Positions 1 to 6,955 of a DNA stretch of 7,989 nucleotides are shown in pieces. The position numbers were made by a program, and so were the translations under genes. Below the pieces are notes generated by a model. That model made no database searches. It saw only the letters and a program-made list of their open reading frames with translations, and was not told the DNA's origin. Location: contig QKBP01000104.1 of NCBI GenBank assembly GCA_003246035.1, positions 1 through 7,989 on the forward strand, given 5' to 3'. Within the stretch, counting starts at the first letter, position 1. Each line of letters opens with the position of its first letter. This DNA is from Desulfuromonadaceae bacterium. GTDB lineage: Bacteria; Desulfobacterota; Desulfuromonadia; Desulfuromonadales; SZUA-401.

Positions 1-167
1 GCCGGACTCGCGACGCCCCCCCTGGACCACCATGACGTCCTGTCTGCCAGTGCCCGATCCGTCACTGCTTTGCGAGCCATCCTCCCCATCTTGCTGCCCC
101 CTGCCAAAATGGCGTAGTCATCTCTTAAGTTTCCGTATTTATTGGCTAAAGTCATGTGTGGCCGTCC

Positions 168-195
168 TTGACAGACCTCGGGCGCATGGTACACT
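168..195 (+). promoter_or_regulatory. sigma70-type promoter for the receiver/USP operon
   Basis: A perfect -35 hexamer TTGACA (168-173) is followed by a 16-base spacer and TACACT (190-195), which matches 4 of 6 positions of the -10 consensus. An AT-rich stretch at about 121-155 lies just upstream and could act as an UP-like element. Predicted transcription would start near 202, leaving a leader of under 20 bases before the ATG at 219. The call rests on consensus matching and on the position directly before a well-supported gene. Confidence 0.6.
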
Positions 196-206
196 CGCTT
201 TAACCC

Positions 207-213
207 GGAGGGA
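207..213 (+). promoter_or_regulatory. Shine-Dalgarno site of the receiver gene
   Basis: GGAGGGA lies 5 bases before the ATG at 219. It is the strongest ribosome binding site in the left part of the window and fixes the start of the receiver gene. Confidence 0.75.
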
Positions 214-218
214 TTGAG

Positions 219-590
219 ATGGCCAGCGTCAAACACATTCTGATCGTCGATGACGAAGAACATGCCCGGCAGGGTCTGGGGCTGTTGCTTCGTCAGGCCG
301 GTTACGAGGTGACGACGGCAGCCGATCCTTACCAGGCCCTTGACTTGATGGAGAAGGCCCGTTTCAGCATGGTTCTCTCCGACCTGCGCATGCCTGGCAT
401 GAACGGCCTGTCTTTTCTTCGCGAAATCTCAAGCCGCTACCCGGAAACCGGTGTCATTCTCATGACGGCACACGCCGGTGTCGATTCTTATCTCGAGGCC
501 ATTCAGCTCGGAGCGTACGACTACATCAATAAGCCGCTCCGTTTTGATGAACTGTCCACGGTGATGCAGCGATATTTCCAGACCCATTGA
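219..590 (+). CDS. stand-alone response regulator receiver (CheY-like) protein
   Basis: This 123-residue protein is a single receiver (REC) domain with no output domain. All expected positions are visible: the acidic pair D11-D12 after the first strand, the phosphoacceptor D55 in LSDLRMPG, T83 in ILMTA, and the invariant K105 in the KP motif. The length is normal for a CheY/Spo0F-type single-domain regulator. Such proteins accept a phosphoryl group from a histidine kinase and act by protein contact or as a relay intermediate. The start is set by the GGAGGGA site and the promoter upstream. It is followed after 25 bases by a universal stress protein gene, so the two are very likely co-transcribed. 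A possible partner is the receiver-kinase encoded at 1195-2385, but this is only inferred from proximity. The family call is secure; the specific pathway is unknown. Confidence 0.93.
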   Translation: MASVKHILIVDDEEHARQGLGLLLRQAGYEVTTAADPYQALDLMEKARFSMVLSDLRMPGMNGLSFLREISSRYPETGVILMTAHAGVDSYLEAIQLGAYDYINKPLRFDELSTVMQRYFQTH

Positions 591-615
591 CTGGAGATAC
601 TGGAAGGTGAGCCAC

Positions 616-1062
616 ATGAACGAAATAAAGCGGATCCTGTTTGCCACCGACTTTTCTGAGAGTTCCGACTTTTCCATCAAGCATGCTCTGTTGTTCGCCA
701 AGAAGTTCAACGCCCGTCTGTACATCCTGCACGTAGTCAATGAGCCGGTCGACCTGAGCGGTTTTTACGTCCCTCATATTTCCTTCGAAAAGCTCGAAGA
801 GGAGATTGCCGAAGGGGCGCGGAAGATGATGGAATCGTTCTGCGTGAAGCATATGAAGGGCTTTGACGATTATGAGACTATGGTGGTCTCGGGAATCCCG
901 TTCAATACCATTCTCGATCGGGCCGATGAGGTGAAGGCCGACCTGATCATCTTGGGGACGCACGGGCGAACCGGGCTCGACCACGTACTCTTCGGGAGTA
1001 CGGCAGAAAAAGTCGTGCGCAAATCGAAGGTCCCCGTTTTGACGGTCCGAATAGAAGAATAG
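616..1062 (+). CDS. universal stress protein, UspA family, ATP-binding type
   Basis: The 148-residue product has the single-domain Usp fold: N-terminal strand KRILFATDFSE with D12, an alpha/beta core, and the C-terminal nucleotide loop. The ATP-binding signature G-x2-G-x9-G-(S/T) is complete (G114, G117, G127, S128), so this is probably the ATP-binding class and not the UspA class that lacks nucleotide. Usp proteins are cytoplasmic, usually dimeric, and linked to starvation, redox or respiratory stress. The ATG at 616 is preferred because AGGTGA sits 5 bases before it. An in-frame GTG at 607 would add three residues (MSH) and is possible, with GGAG 10 bases upstream. It is the second gene of the operon with the receiver protein and is closed by a strong terminator. 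The family is certain; the stress it answers is not shown. Confidence 0.93.
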   Translation: MNEIKRILFATDFSESSDFSIKHALLFAKKFNARLYILHVVNEPVDLSGFYVPHISFEKLEEEIAEGARKMMESFCVKHMKGFDDYETMVVSGIPFNTILDRADEVKADLIILGTHGRTGLDHVLFGSTAEKVVRKSKVPVLTVRIEE

Positions 1063-1083
1063 CGGGTACCCTCAGGTCACGAT

Positions 1084-1110
1084 AAAGGCAGCGGTTTCGC
1101 TGCCTTTTGT
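1084..1110 (+). terminator. intrinsic terminator after the USP gene
   Basis: A perfect 10-base-pair stem, AAAGGCAGCG paired with CGCTGCCTTT, encloses a GTTT loop (1094-1097) and is followed by a T-rich tail TTTTGTGTTT. It lies 21 bases after the USP stop codon. It separates the receiver/USP operon from the kinase operon. Confidence 0.88.
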
Positions 1111-1143
1111 GTTTCTGAGGCATCGGCTCGAGTCGCTTTGGCC

Positions 1144-1172
1144 TTGCTTCTGGGATGCCCGCACGGTATCCT
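1144..1172 (+). promoter_or_regulatory. candidate promoter for the kinase-coaBC operon
   Basis: TTGCTT (1144-1149), a 17-base spacer and TATCCT (1167-1172) lie in the short gap between the terminator and the kinase start at 1195. The -35 element matches only three of six positions. The location is right: a strong terminator sits upstream and a coupled gene chain begins immediately downstream, so some promoter is needed here. The leader would be about 15 bases and would contain the GGAG site at 1184-1187. Confidence 0.4.
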
Positions 1173-1194
1173 GAGCGCTTTCCGGAGCAGGGTG

Positions 1195-2385
1195 ATGAAA
1201 GAACAGATTCTCGTTGTCGACGACGAAAAGAGCATCCTCGAGCTGACCGCCATGGTGTTGCGCAACCGGGGGTATGAGGTTCTCACGGCCCCGGACGGTG
1301 ATCGCGGTCTGGAGCTGATTTCCGCGCATCGCCCGCCGCTGGTTCTGCTCGACTACATGATGCCGCATACCGACGGGTTGAGCGTCCTGAAGACCATTCG
1401 CGATCGCTATCCCGACACCTACGTGATCATGTTCACCGGCAAGGGGAGTGAAAAAGTCGCCGTTGAATTGATGAAGTCGGGAGCCGCGGATTACATCCTC
1501 AAGCCCTTCAGCAATCAGGACCTGGTCGACCGGATTGAAAATGTTCTCAAGATCCGGCGGTTTGAACTGGCAAACCGGGAATTGCGCGAGGAGAGGGAAC
1601 GCCTCCTCCAAGAAATCGAGGCCTGGAACCTCGAGCTGGAAAAACGCGTCGCCGATAAGTCTAGGGATCTCGAACAGGCCCACCAGGAGATCCTTTTAAG
1701 CGAGAAGCTGGCGGCACTTGGCCATATGTCCGCCGGCATGGCCCATGAGATCCGCAACCCACTCAATTCGATTAGTCTGTTTGCCCAGGTGCTCAAATCC
1801 GCAGACACGATACCCGACCGGGAAACCTATACCGACAAGATTCTCGAGGAGGTGACCCGCATCGATAATATCCTGGTGAATCTACTCGACATCAGCCGTA
1901 CTCCCCGTAATCATTGTTCTCGAGTTCAACTCGATCAGGTGGTCGAGGAGGTCCTTGGGCAGTTTGCCGATCAAATCGCGAGTCAGAAGGTGCAATTGCA
2001 GCGTGATTTTGCACCGGGCGACTTCCAGCTGCTGGCCGACGGTGACGATATTCAACAGATCTTCTCCAACCTCTTCGTCAACGCGTTGCAGGCGATGCCC
2101 GATGGGGGGATGTTGGCCGTACGGTTGTTGCGTACCCAGGAAGGGATCAAGGTCGAGGTAGGCGATAGCGGGTGCGGAATCGATCCGGAGCATGTAAAGA
2201 AGATTTTCGACCCGTTTTTTACCACCAAGCCTCGTGGGACAGGGTTCGGGCTGTCGGTGGTCCTGCGCATCGTGCGCAACTGTGGAGGACGAATTTGGGT
2301 CGAGAGTGCCCCCGGAGAAGGGACGCTCTTTCATGTCGTCCTCCCCGAGGCCTGCGGGGACGTGAGGGCACCGGCCACTGCATGA
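1195..2385 (+). CDS. cytoplasmic receiver-histidine kinase (REC-coiled coil-HisKA-HATPase)
   Basis: The 396-residue protein has an N-terminal receiver domain (about 3-118; D9, D10, phosphoacceptor D53, T81, K103). A charged coiled-coil linker follows (about 120-172), then a HisKA dimerisation domain with the phosphorylatable H184 in HEIRNPL, and a catalytic ATPase domain with the N box (N292, N296), G1 box DSGCGID (D324) and G2 region FFTTKPRGTGFGL. No membrane segment or PAS sensor is present, so input probably arrives by phosphorylation of the receiver. This order is the reverse of a usual hybrid kinase, and D53 probably gates kinase activity. The ATG at 1195 is chosen because GGAG lies 7 bases upstream and the receiver starts at once. 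The open frame extends back to 1138, but that part overlaps the leader and has no domain match. The gene overlaps the next by 4 bases (ATGA). Its cognate regulator is unknown; the receiver protein at 219-590 is a candidate. Confidence 0.92.
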   Translation: MKEQILVVDDEKSILELTAMVLRNRGYEVLTAPDGDRGLELISAHRPPLVLLDYMMPHTDGLSVLKTIRDRYPDTYVIMFTGKGSEKVAVELMKSGAADYILKPFSNQDLVDRIENVLKIRRFELANRELREERERLLQEIEAWNLELEKRVADKSRDLEQAHQEILLSEKLAALGHMSAGMAHEIRNPLNSISLFAQVLKSADTIPDRETYTDKILEEVTRIDNILVNLLDISRTPRNHCSRVQLDQVVEEVLGQFADQIASQKVQLQRDFAPGDFQLLADGDDIQQIFSNLFVNALQAMPDGGMLAVRLLRTQEGIKVEVGDSGCGIDPEHVKKIFDPFFTTKPRGTGFGLSVVLRIVRNCGGRIWVESAPGEGTLFHVVLPEACGDVRAPATA

Positions 2386-3971
2386 CGCTGAGATTTCGTG
2401 ATATTGCGCTTGAGCTGCATGAGGAGGAGTCGCTTCTTCCGGGGCGCTTGGCTTCAACTCTCGGTTTGCGGCGCGAGGATGTTACTGACTTCCGGGTCGT
2501 GCGCCGCTCCATCGATGCCCGGCGCAAGCCGAGAATACAGCGTGTCTATACGGTCGAGTTCGAGTCTCCCCGTGCCCAGGCGCTGCTCGAAAACTTCACC
2601 GGGAAAGGTCAACTCGAGGAACTCGCGGAAACTGTTCCCGATGTCCTCCCGTCAGCTAAAGTTTCCTGTCACGTCGTGGTTGTCGGGATGGGCCCCGCCG
2701 GTCTATTCTGCGCCTTGCGCCTTGCCGAAGCCGGCGCAAGGGTAACGCTGGTCGACATGGGTAGACCGGTTGAAGAGCGGGTCAGGCATGTTTCGTCGTT
2801 CTGGAGCGATGGGGCTCTCGATCCCTGCAGCAATGTCCAGTTCGGGGAAGGGGGGGCCGGCACCTTCTCGGACGGTAAGCTGAGTACCCGGCTCAAACAC
2901 CCTCGCATCCGTGAAATACTGCAGCGGCTGGTCGATTTCGGAGCCGACCCCGACATCCTCGTCCAGGCCAAACCTCATGTCGGCTCTGACCGCTTGCGCA
3001 AGGTGTTGATCGGTTTTCGCAGACACCTCCAGGGCCTGGGTGTCGATGTGCGCTTCGGAACCCGCCTTTCCGGGTTCGAGATTTCTGAAGGGAGGGTCTG
3101 CGGAGCGCTTTTCGATGACTGCGATGCACTCGCGGCAGATGCACTGGTCCTCGCTCCCGGGCACAGCGCCACCGAGACTTTTCGCATGCTGCAGCGTTCC
3201 GGAGTCCAACTCGAGGCAAAACCCTTCGCCATGGGAGTGCGGGTCGAACATCCCGTGGAGTTGATCAACCGGATCCAGTACGGCATCCCACGTCACGAGC
3301 GACTCCCTGCGGCCGACTATGCCCTGGCGTACAACGATCCGGAGACCGGCAGGGGGGTCTATTCGTTCTGCATGTGCCCCGGGGGGGATGTCATCAACGC
3401 CAGTTCCGAGCCTGGGGGCGTGGTTGTCAACGGCATGAGCCATCGCCTCAGAGATGGCCTCCGTTCTAACAGCGCGCTGGTTGTTTCGGTGCGGGTCGAG
3501 GACTTCGCTCGTTCATCGCCGCTCGATGGCCTCGAGTATCAGCGACATTGGGAGCAAAGGGCATTTGCCGCAGGGGGGGGCGGACACCAGGTCCCGGTCC
3601 AGAATCTACTGAGCTTTCTTGGTCAACCTGCCCCCATAACAGGCGCAGCGTGCCCTCCGGGGACGTCCGAGAGCGAACTCTCGAGGGTGCTTCCCGGGTA
3701 TGTCGTGGACGGAATCCGCAAGGCCCTGCCTTTCTTCGATCGCAAGATGCGCGGATTTGTGACCGCGGAAGCAACCCTGTATGGTGTCGAGACTCGAACC
3801 TCCTCACCGGTGCGGATCCTCCGTGATGAGCGTGGAGAATCCGTGTCACAACCGGGCCTGTACCCGGCGGGTGAAGGGGCCGGGTATGCTGGGGGGATCA
3901 TGAGCGCCGCCCTTGACGGCATGAAGGCCGCTGATGCCATACTGGAAAAACACCATAGGAGAGACGGTTGA
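2382..3971 (+). CDS. FAD-dependent oxidoreductase, COG2509-type (uncharacterised dehydrogenase)
   Basis: The 529-residue flavoprotein starts at the ATG that overlaps the kinase stop. An N-terminal domain of about 90 residues, basic in its middle, precedes a Rossmann dinucleotide site GMGPAG (102-107), with D125 at the end of the second strand where Glu is more usual. The signature GEGGAGTFSDGKL (155-167), preceded by CSNVQF, is the hallmark of this family. Near the C-terminus GLYPAGEGAGYAGGIMSAA forms the second FAD contact. The length is normal for the family. The members are soluble flavoproteins whose substrate is not established, and I do not assign one. No good Shine-Dalgarno precedes the ATG, so translation probably depends on coupling to the kinase gene. 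The reading frame crosses several runs of 7-8 G without interruption. The 3' end overlaps the next gene by 4 bases (TTGA). Confidence 0.88.
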   Translation: MTLRFRDIALELHEEESLLPGRLASTLGLRREDVTDFRVVRRSIDARRKPRIQRVYTVEFESPRAQALLENFTGKGQLEELAETVPDVLPSAKVSCHVVVVGMGPAGLFCALRLAEAGARVTLVDMGRPVEERVRHVSSFWSDGALDPCSNVQFGEGGAGTFSDGKLSTRLKHPRIREILQRLVDFGADPDILVQAKPHVGSDRLRKVLIGFRRHLQGLGVDVRFGTRLSGFEISEGRVCGALFDDCDALAADALVLAPGHSATETFRMLQRSGVQLEAKPFAMGVRVEHPVELINRIQYGIPRHERLPAADYALAYNDPETGRGVYSFCMCPGGDVINASSEPGGVVVNGMSHRLRDGLRSNSALVVSVRVEDFARSSPLDGLEYQRHWEQRAFAAGGGGHQVPVQNLLSFLGQPAPITGAACPPGTSESELSRVLPGYVVDGIRKALPFFDRKMRGFVTAEATLYGVETRTSSPVRILRDERGESVSQPGLYPAGEGAGYAGGIMSAALDGMKAADAILEKHHRRDG

Positions 3972-5104
3972 AAAGCGTTTTTGTAGAAAATATCCGGGAG
4001 CGAGATTGGGTCGAGTCTGTTTTCCTGGTGCGAGACAAGATTACGGCCACTGCCAAAAACGGCAAGCCGTACCTGACGCTCAAACTCATGGACCGTTCGG
4101 GCGAGGTCGAAGGGCGCGTCTGGGACAATGTCGAGACGATATCCGCCGGCTTCGAGAAAGACGACTTTGTGGTCGTGAGCGGGAAGGCAAGCGTTTATCT
4201 TGGGAAGATGCAGCTGGTGGTTCAGAATCTCGTCCGGGTCGATGACAGTCAGGTCAATCTGGATGATTTTCTTCCGGTGGCGCATCGCAGTCGCGAGGAG
4301 ATGCTCGGAGAATTGGACGGCCGGGTGGCGTCCCTGGCTAACCCGCATCTGAAAAGGTTGATGGAGGCTTTCCTCGCCGACCAGGAGTTCATGGCGGGGT
4401 ACAGTTCGGCTCCGGCGGCCAAGAGCATGCACCATGTCTACCTCGGGGGGCTGCTCGACCATTCCCTCTCGGTCGCAACGCTGGCAGACAACCTGAGCAA
4501 CCATTACCGGGATCTCGACCGGGATCTGCTCATGGTCGGGGCGTTGCTGCACGATATCGGCAAAGTGGCGGAACTGCGCTACAGCCGCTCCTTCGAATAT
4601 ACTGATGCCGGAAAACTCCTCGGGCATATAGTTATGGGGGTCGAGCTTGTCGAGGAGAAGGTGCGCCTGCTGCGTGATTTTCCGCCGCAGCTGGCCATGC
4701 TCCTCAAGCATCTTCTGCTCTCGCATCATGGCCAGTACGAATTCGGTTCCCCCAAGCGTCCCAAGACGCTCGAGGCCGTCGTTCTGAACTTCATCGACGA
4801 CCTTGATTCAAAGGTCAACGGCATCACGAGCTATCTCAGCAAGGAAAAGACTTCGGACGGAGAGTGGTCGAGTTACCATCGCTTTTATGACCGCTATTTC
4901 TTCCGGCCAGGGTCTGCCGAGGGGGAGGAAAAAGAGTCGTCCCCCCGGGTGACGGCAGCGGCCCCGGATCCTCCCCAGCACCCTCGGGAACATGCCCGGG
5001 GGAAGAGCGCTCAACCGCTTCGTCACACGCTCGCCGACCAGCTTAAAGGGAAGAGTCTCGATCTATTTGAGCCCCTTCCTGATGAGAGGGAGAAACCAGA
5101 ATGA
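3968..5104 (+). CDS. OB-fold plus HD-domain protein, YhaM-like 3'-5' exoribonuclease family
   Basis: The 378-residue protein begins at a TTG codon with AGGAGA (3957-3962) 5 bases upstream. The next in-frame ATG (residue 41) would cut into the OB fold. Residues about 15-95 form an OB-fold nucleic-acid-binding domain. Residues about 150-290 form an HD metal-dependent phosphohydrolase domain with H155-H156, LLDH (H165), the HD pair H195-D196 in LLHDIGK, H253-H254, the GSPKRPKTLEA segment, and D277-D278. This architecture is that of Bacillus YhaM and Staphylococcus Cbf1, which degrade RNA or DNA from the 3' end. About 65 extra C-terminal residues, rich in Pro and charged residues and probably disordered, end in SLDLF (363-367). 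The gene overlaps both neighbours by 4 bases. The domain call is secure; exonuclease activity is inferred from the family. Confidence 0.87.
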   Translation: MKSVFVENIRERDWVESVFLVRDKITATAKNGKPYLTLKLMDRSGEVEGRVWDNVETISAGFEKDDFVVVSGKASVYLGKMQLVVQNLVRVDDSQVNLDDFLPVAHRSREEMLGELDGRVASLANPHLKRLMEAFLADQEFMAGYSSAPAAKSMHHVYLGGLLDHSLSVATLADNLSNHYRDLDRDLLMVGALLHDIGKVAELRYSRSFEYTDAGKLLGHIVMGVELVEEKVRLLRDFPPQLAMLLKHLLLSHHGQYEFGSPKRPKTLEAVVLNFIDDLDSKVNGITSYLSKEKTSDGEWSSYHRFYDRYFFRPGSAEGEEKESSPRVTAAAPDPPQHPREHARGKSAQPLRHTLADQLKGKSLDLFEPLPDEREKPE

Positions 5105-5724
5105 TAGTTGAAACCCTGGCCGTAGGCCCCCTTCAGGTGAACTGCCACATCGTGGCCTGCCCGACCACGCACGAGGCGATGGTCATCGACCCCGGTGACG
5201 AAGTGCCGCGTATTCTCCGAACTCTCGAAGAAATGCACCTCAAGCCGGTGGTCATCGTCAACACGCATGCACACTTCGATCATGTCGGTGGGAACAAGGA
5301 GCTCTGTGATGCCACTCGGGCCCCTCTACTGATTCACGCCGCGGACGTGCAGTTGCTCGCCCGCGCCGAGCAGCACGCCGCGGCCTATGGACTCACCGCG
5401 ACGCCCTCTCCCGCCCCGGACCGCGTTCTTCAGGAGGGAGATGTGGTGGAGGTCGGTTCCCTGCGGTTTAAGGTGATTCATATCCCCGGTCACTCACCCG
5501 GAGGTATCTGCCTGTTCACCGAGGGACATGTGTTCGTCGGAGATACCCTGTTTGCCGGATCGATCGGCCGAACCGATCTCCCCGGTGGCGATTTCGACAC
5601 CCTCATTCACGGTATCAAACAGAAACTCTGGCCGCTCAGTGACGAAACCATTGTCTATTCAGGGCACGGTCCTGAAACCTCGATCGGCCGGGAACGACTC
5701 ACCAACCCGTTCGCCGCCGAATAG
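5101..5724 (+). CDS. metallo-beta-lactamase-fold hydrolase, glyoxalase II-like (YcbL/GloB type)
   Basis: The 207-residue enzyme carries a complete set of dinuclear metal ligands: the THAHFDH motif (H56, H58, D60, H61), H131 in GHSPGG, D148 in GDTLF and H189 in SGHGP. It lacks the long C-terminal glutathione-binding helices of classical glyoxalase II (about 250 residues). It therefore fits the compact YcbL-like group that hydrolyses thioesters such as S-lactoylglutathione or related substrates. The actual substrate cannot be read from the sequence. It is cytoplasmic, with no signal peptide. The ATG at 5101 overlaps the previous stop (ATGA) and has GAGAGGGAG about 8 bases upstream. coaBC follows after 31 bases. 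A lactamase role is unlikely because the motif pattern and the housekeeping neighbours point to thioester hydrolysis. Confidence 0.88.
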   Translation: MIVETLAVGPLQVNCHIVACPTTHEAMVIDPGDEVPRILRTLEEMHLKPVVIVNTHAHFDHVGGNKELCDATRAPLLIHAADVQLLARAEQHAAAYGLTATPSPAPDRVLQEGDVVEVGSLRFKVIHIPGHSPGGICLFTEGHVFVGDTLFAGSIGRTDLPGGDFDTLIHGIKQKLWPLSDETIVYSGHGPETSIGRERLTNPFAAE

Positions 5725-5755
5725 CGGAGTGCGACTACTGGGACGAGGTGAAGAT

Positions 5756-6955
5756 ATGCTCTCGGGGAAAAATATCGTACTCGGTGTCAGTGGCGGGATT
5801 GCCGTTTACAAGGCGGTGGAGGTTCTGCGCCTGCTGGTCAAGGCCGGTGCGGATGTCCACGTCGTGATGACACGTAATGCTCAGGAATTCGTGACGCCAC
5901 TGACGTTTCAGACCCTGTCGAACAACCCTGTTCACTGTGAACTCTTCGAGCTCTACCGGGAACGCGAGATCGGACATATCTCGCTGGCCGACAGGGCCGA
6001 TCTGTTTCTGGTCGCTCCAGCCACGGCCAATCTGATCGGCAAGGTGGCTAACGGCATCGCCGACGATCTCCTGACGACAACACTGATGGCGACGCGAGCC
6101 AAAGTTCTTTTCGTGCCGGCCATGAACGTCAACATGTGGGAGAACCCTGTCTACCGCCAGAACCAGCAGCGCCTCGAGGCCCTCGGTTATCGCTTCATGG
6201 AGCCCGCTTCCGGAAGCCTTGCCTGCGGTTGGGAAGGGAAGGGCAAGCTCCCCGATCCGGCCGATATTGTTGCTGTGCTCACCAGCCTGGCGGCTCCGGC
6301 CGATCTCGCCGGCGAGACGATACTCGTTACGGCCGGGCCGACCCGCGAAGCGATCGATCCGATCCGCTACATCAGCAACCACTCGTCGGGAAAGATGGGC
6401 TACAGCCTGGCGTGTGCCGCTCGCGAAAGGGGGGCACGGGTGATTCTGGTCAGCGGCCCCACCAACCTGTCACCTCCTCGCGGAGTCGAGTTCGTGCCGG
6501 TAACTTCGGCGCGTGAAATGCATGATGCCGTCATGGAGCATTTCGACCAGACGACGGTGGTCATCAAGGCTGCTGCCGTGGCCGATTACCGTCCCGCTGC
6601 GCCGTCGTCGTCGAAGCTCAAGAAACGTGACGGAGGCGGTTCGACGGTGGAACTGGTCGAAAACCCCGATATTCTGGCGTTGCTCGGAACCCGCAAGAAG
6701 GGACAGATACTCATCGGATTTGCGGCCGAAACGGGAGACCTCGTCGAAAACGCCCGACAAAAGCTCGAAGCGAAAAACTTGGACCTGATTGTTGCGAATG
6801 ATGTGACTCAGGAGGGGGCCGGCTTCGACGTCGATACCAATATTGTGAAGTTGCTTTACCGGGACGGGCGTATCGAGGTGCTCGAAAAAATGAGCAAGGA
6901 GGCCATTGCCCATCAACTTCTGGATCGCCTCAAGGTGCTCCGTGGAGCGAGTTAG
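5756..6955 (+). CDS. coaBC: bifunctional phosphopantothenoylcysteine decarboxylase / phosphopantothenate-cysteine ligase
   Basis: The 399-residue enzyme carries out two steps of coenzyme A synthesis: CTP-dependent joining of cysteine to 4'-phosphopantothenate (CoaB) and FMN-dependent decarboxylation to 4'-phosphopantetheine (CoaC). The CoaC half (about 1-185) shows the flavin loop GVSGGIAVYK, catalytic H74 in GHISLAD, PAMNVNMW (N124) and C157 in ACGWEGKGKL. The CoaB half (about 186-399) shows TAGPTREAIDPIRY, N208 in SNHSSGKMGY, KAAAVADYRP and KLKK (287-290, with K289). All key residues expected from the E. coli enzyme are present and the length is typical. The ATG at 5756 has GAGGTGA 4 bases upstream; the open frame extends further back only as read-through of the hydrolase gene. 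Its TAG stop shares bases with the stop of the convergent phospholipase gene. Confidence 0.97.
   Translation: MLSGKNIVLGVSGGIAVYKAVEVLRLLVKAGADVHVVMTRNAQEFVTPLTFQTLSNNPVHCELFELYREREIGHISLADRADLFLVAPATANLIGKVANGIADDLLTTTLMATRAKVLFVPAMNVNMWENPVYRQNQQRLEALGYRFMEPASGSLACGWEGKGKLPDPADIVAVLTSLAAPADLAGETILVTAGPTREAIDPIRYISNHSSGKMGYSLACAARERGARVILVSGPTNLSPPRGVEFVPVTSAREMHDAVMEHFDQTTVVIKAAAVADYRPAAPSSSKLKKRDGGGSTVELVENPDILALLGTRKKGQILIGFAAETGDLVENARQKLEAKNLDLIVANDVTQEGAGFDVDTNIVKLLYRDGRIEVLEKMSKEAIAHQLLDRLKVLRGAS
6885..6913 (-). terminator. candidate intrinsic terminator of the phospholipase gene, inside coaBC
   Basis: Read on the minus strand, ATGGGCAA (6913-6906) pairs with TTGCTCAT (6897-6890) through eight pairs, one of them G-T. 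The loop is 8 bases, and five further T residues (6889-6885) follow at once. It lies about 40-70 bases beyond the minus-strand stop codon, within the 3' coding end of coaBC. The stem is moderate in GC, so termination may be partial. Confidence 0.45.

Noticed and set aside
1..89. Minus-strand open frame starting at about 89 (MGRMARKAVTDRALADR...) as a possible divergent gene
   Set aside because: It has a G-rich stretch upstream that could serve as a Shine-Dalgarno, but only about 29 codons are visible, no promoter is evident and no family is recognisable. It competes with the frame 1 reading of the same bases.
1..117. Frame 1 is open from the window edge to TAG at 115-117 and could be the 3' end of an upstream plus-strand gene (about 38 codons, ending LLPPAKMA)
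   Set aside because: The tail is too short to identify, no terminator follows, and GC content at third codon positions does not distinguish it from the minus-strand alternative. It needs sequence to the left.
32..217. Plus-strand frame of 61 codons before the receiver gene
   Set aside because: It has no recognisable domain, is rich in Ser, Pro and Cys, runs across the clear promoter at 168-195, and lacks a Shine-Dalgarno site.
1138..1194. N-terminal extension of the receiver-histidine kinase back to 1138
   Set aside because: The ATG at 1195 has a well-placed GGAG and the receiver domain begins immediately. The extra 19 residues match nothing and would cover the candidate promoter.
2172..2381. 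N-terminal extension of the flavoprotein by 70 residues
   Set aside because: This part lies entirely within the kinase ATPase domain in another frame. The ATGA overlap at 2382 is the natural start.
2703..3443. Long antisense frame of 246 codons opposite the flavoprotein gene
   Set aside because: Long antisense frames are common in GC-rich genes. It shows no coherent domain, while the plus strand has full family motifs.
3623..4729. Antisense frame of 368 codons spanning the end of the flavoprotein gene and the OB-HD gene
   Set aside because: It crosses two well-supported genes, shows no domain logic of its own, and fits a codon-bias shadow.
5101..5724. Possible antibiotic-resistance metallo-beta-lactamase
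   Set aside because: There is no signal peptide, the length and ligand pattern match glyoxalase II-like hydrolases, and the gene sits in a housekeeping operon next to coaBC.
5528..5755. N-terminal extension of CoaBC by 76 residues
   Set aside because: It overlaps the hydrolase gene out of frame. CoaBC normally begins just before the flavin loop, and GAGGTGA precedes the ATG at 5756.
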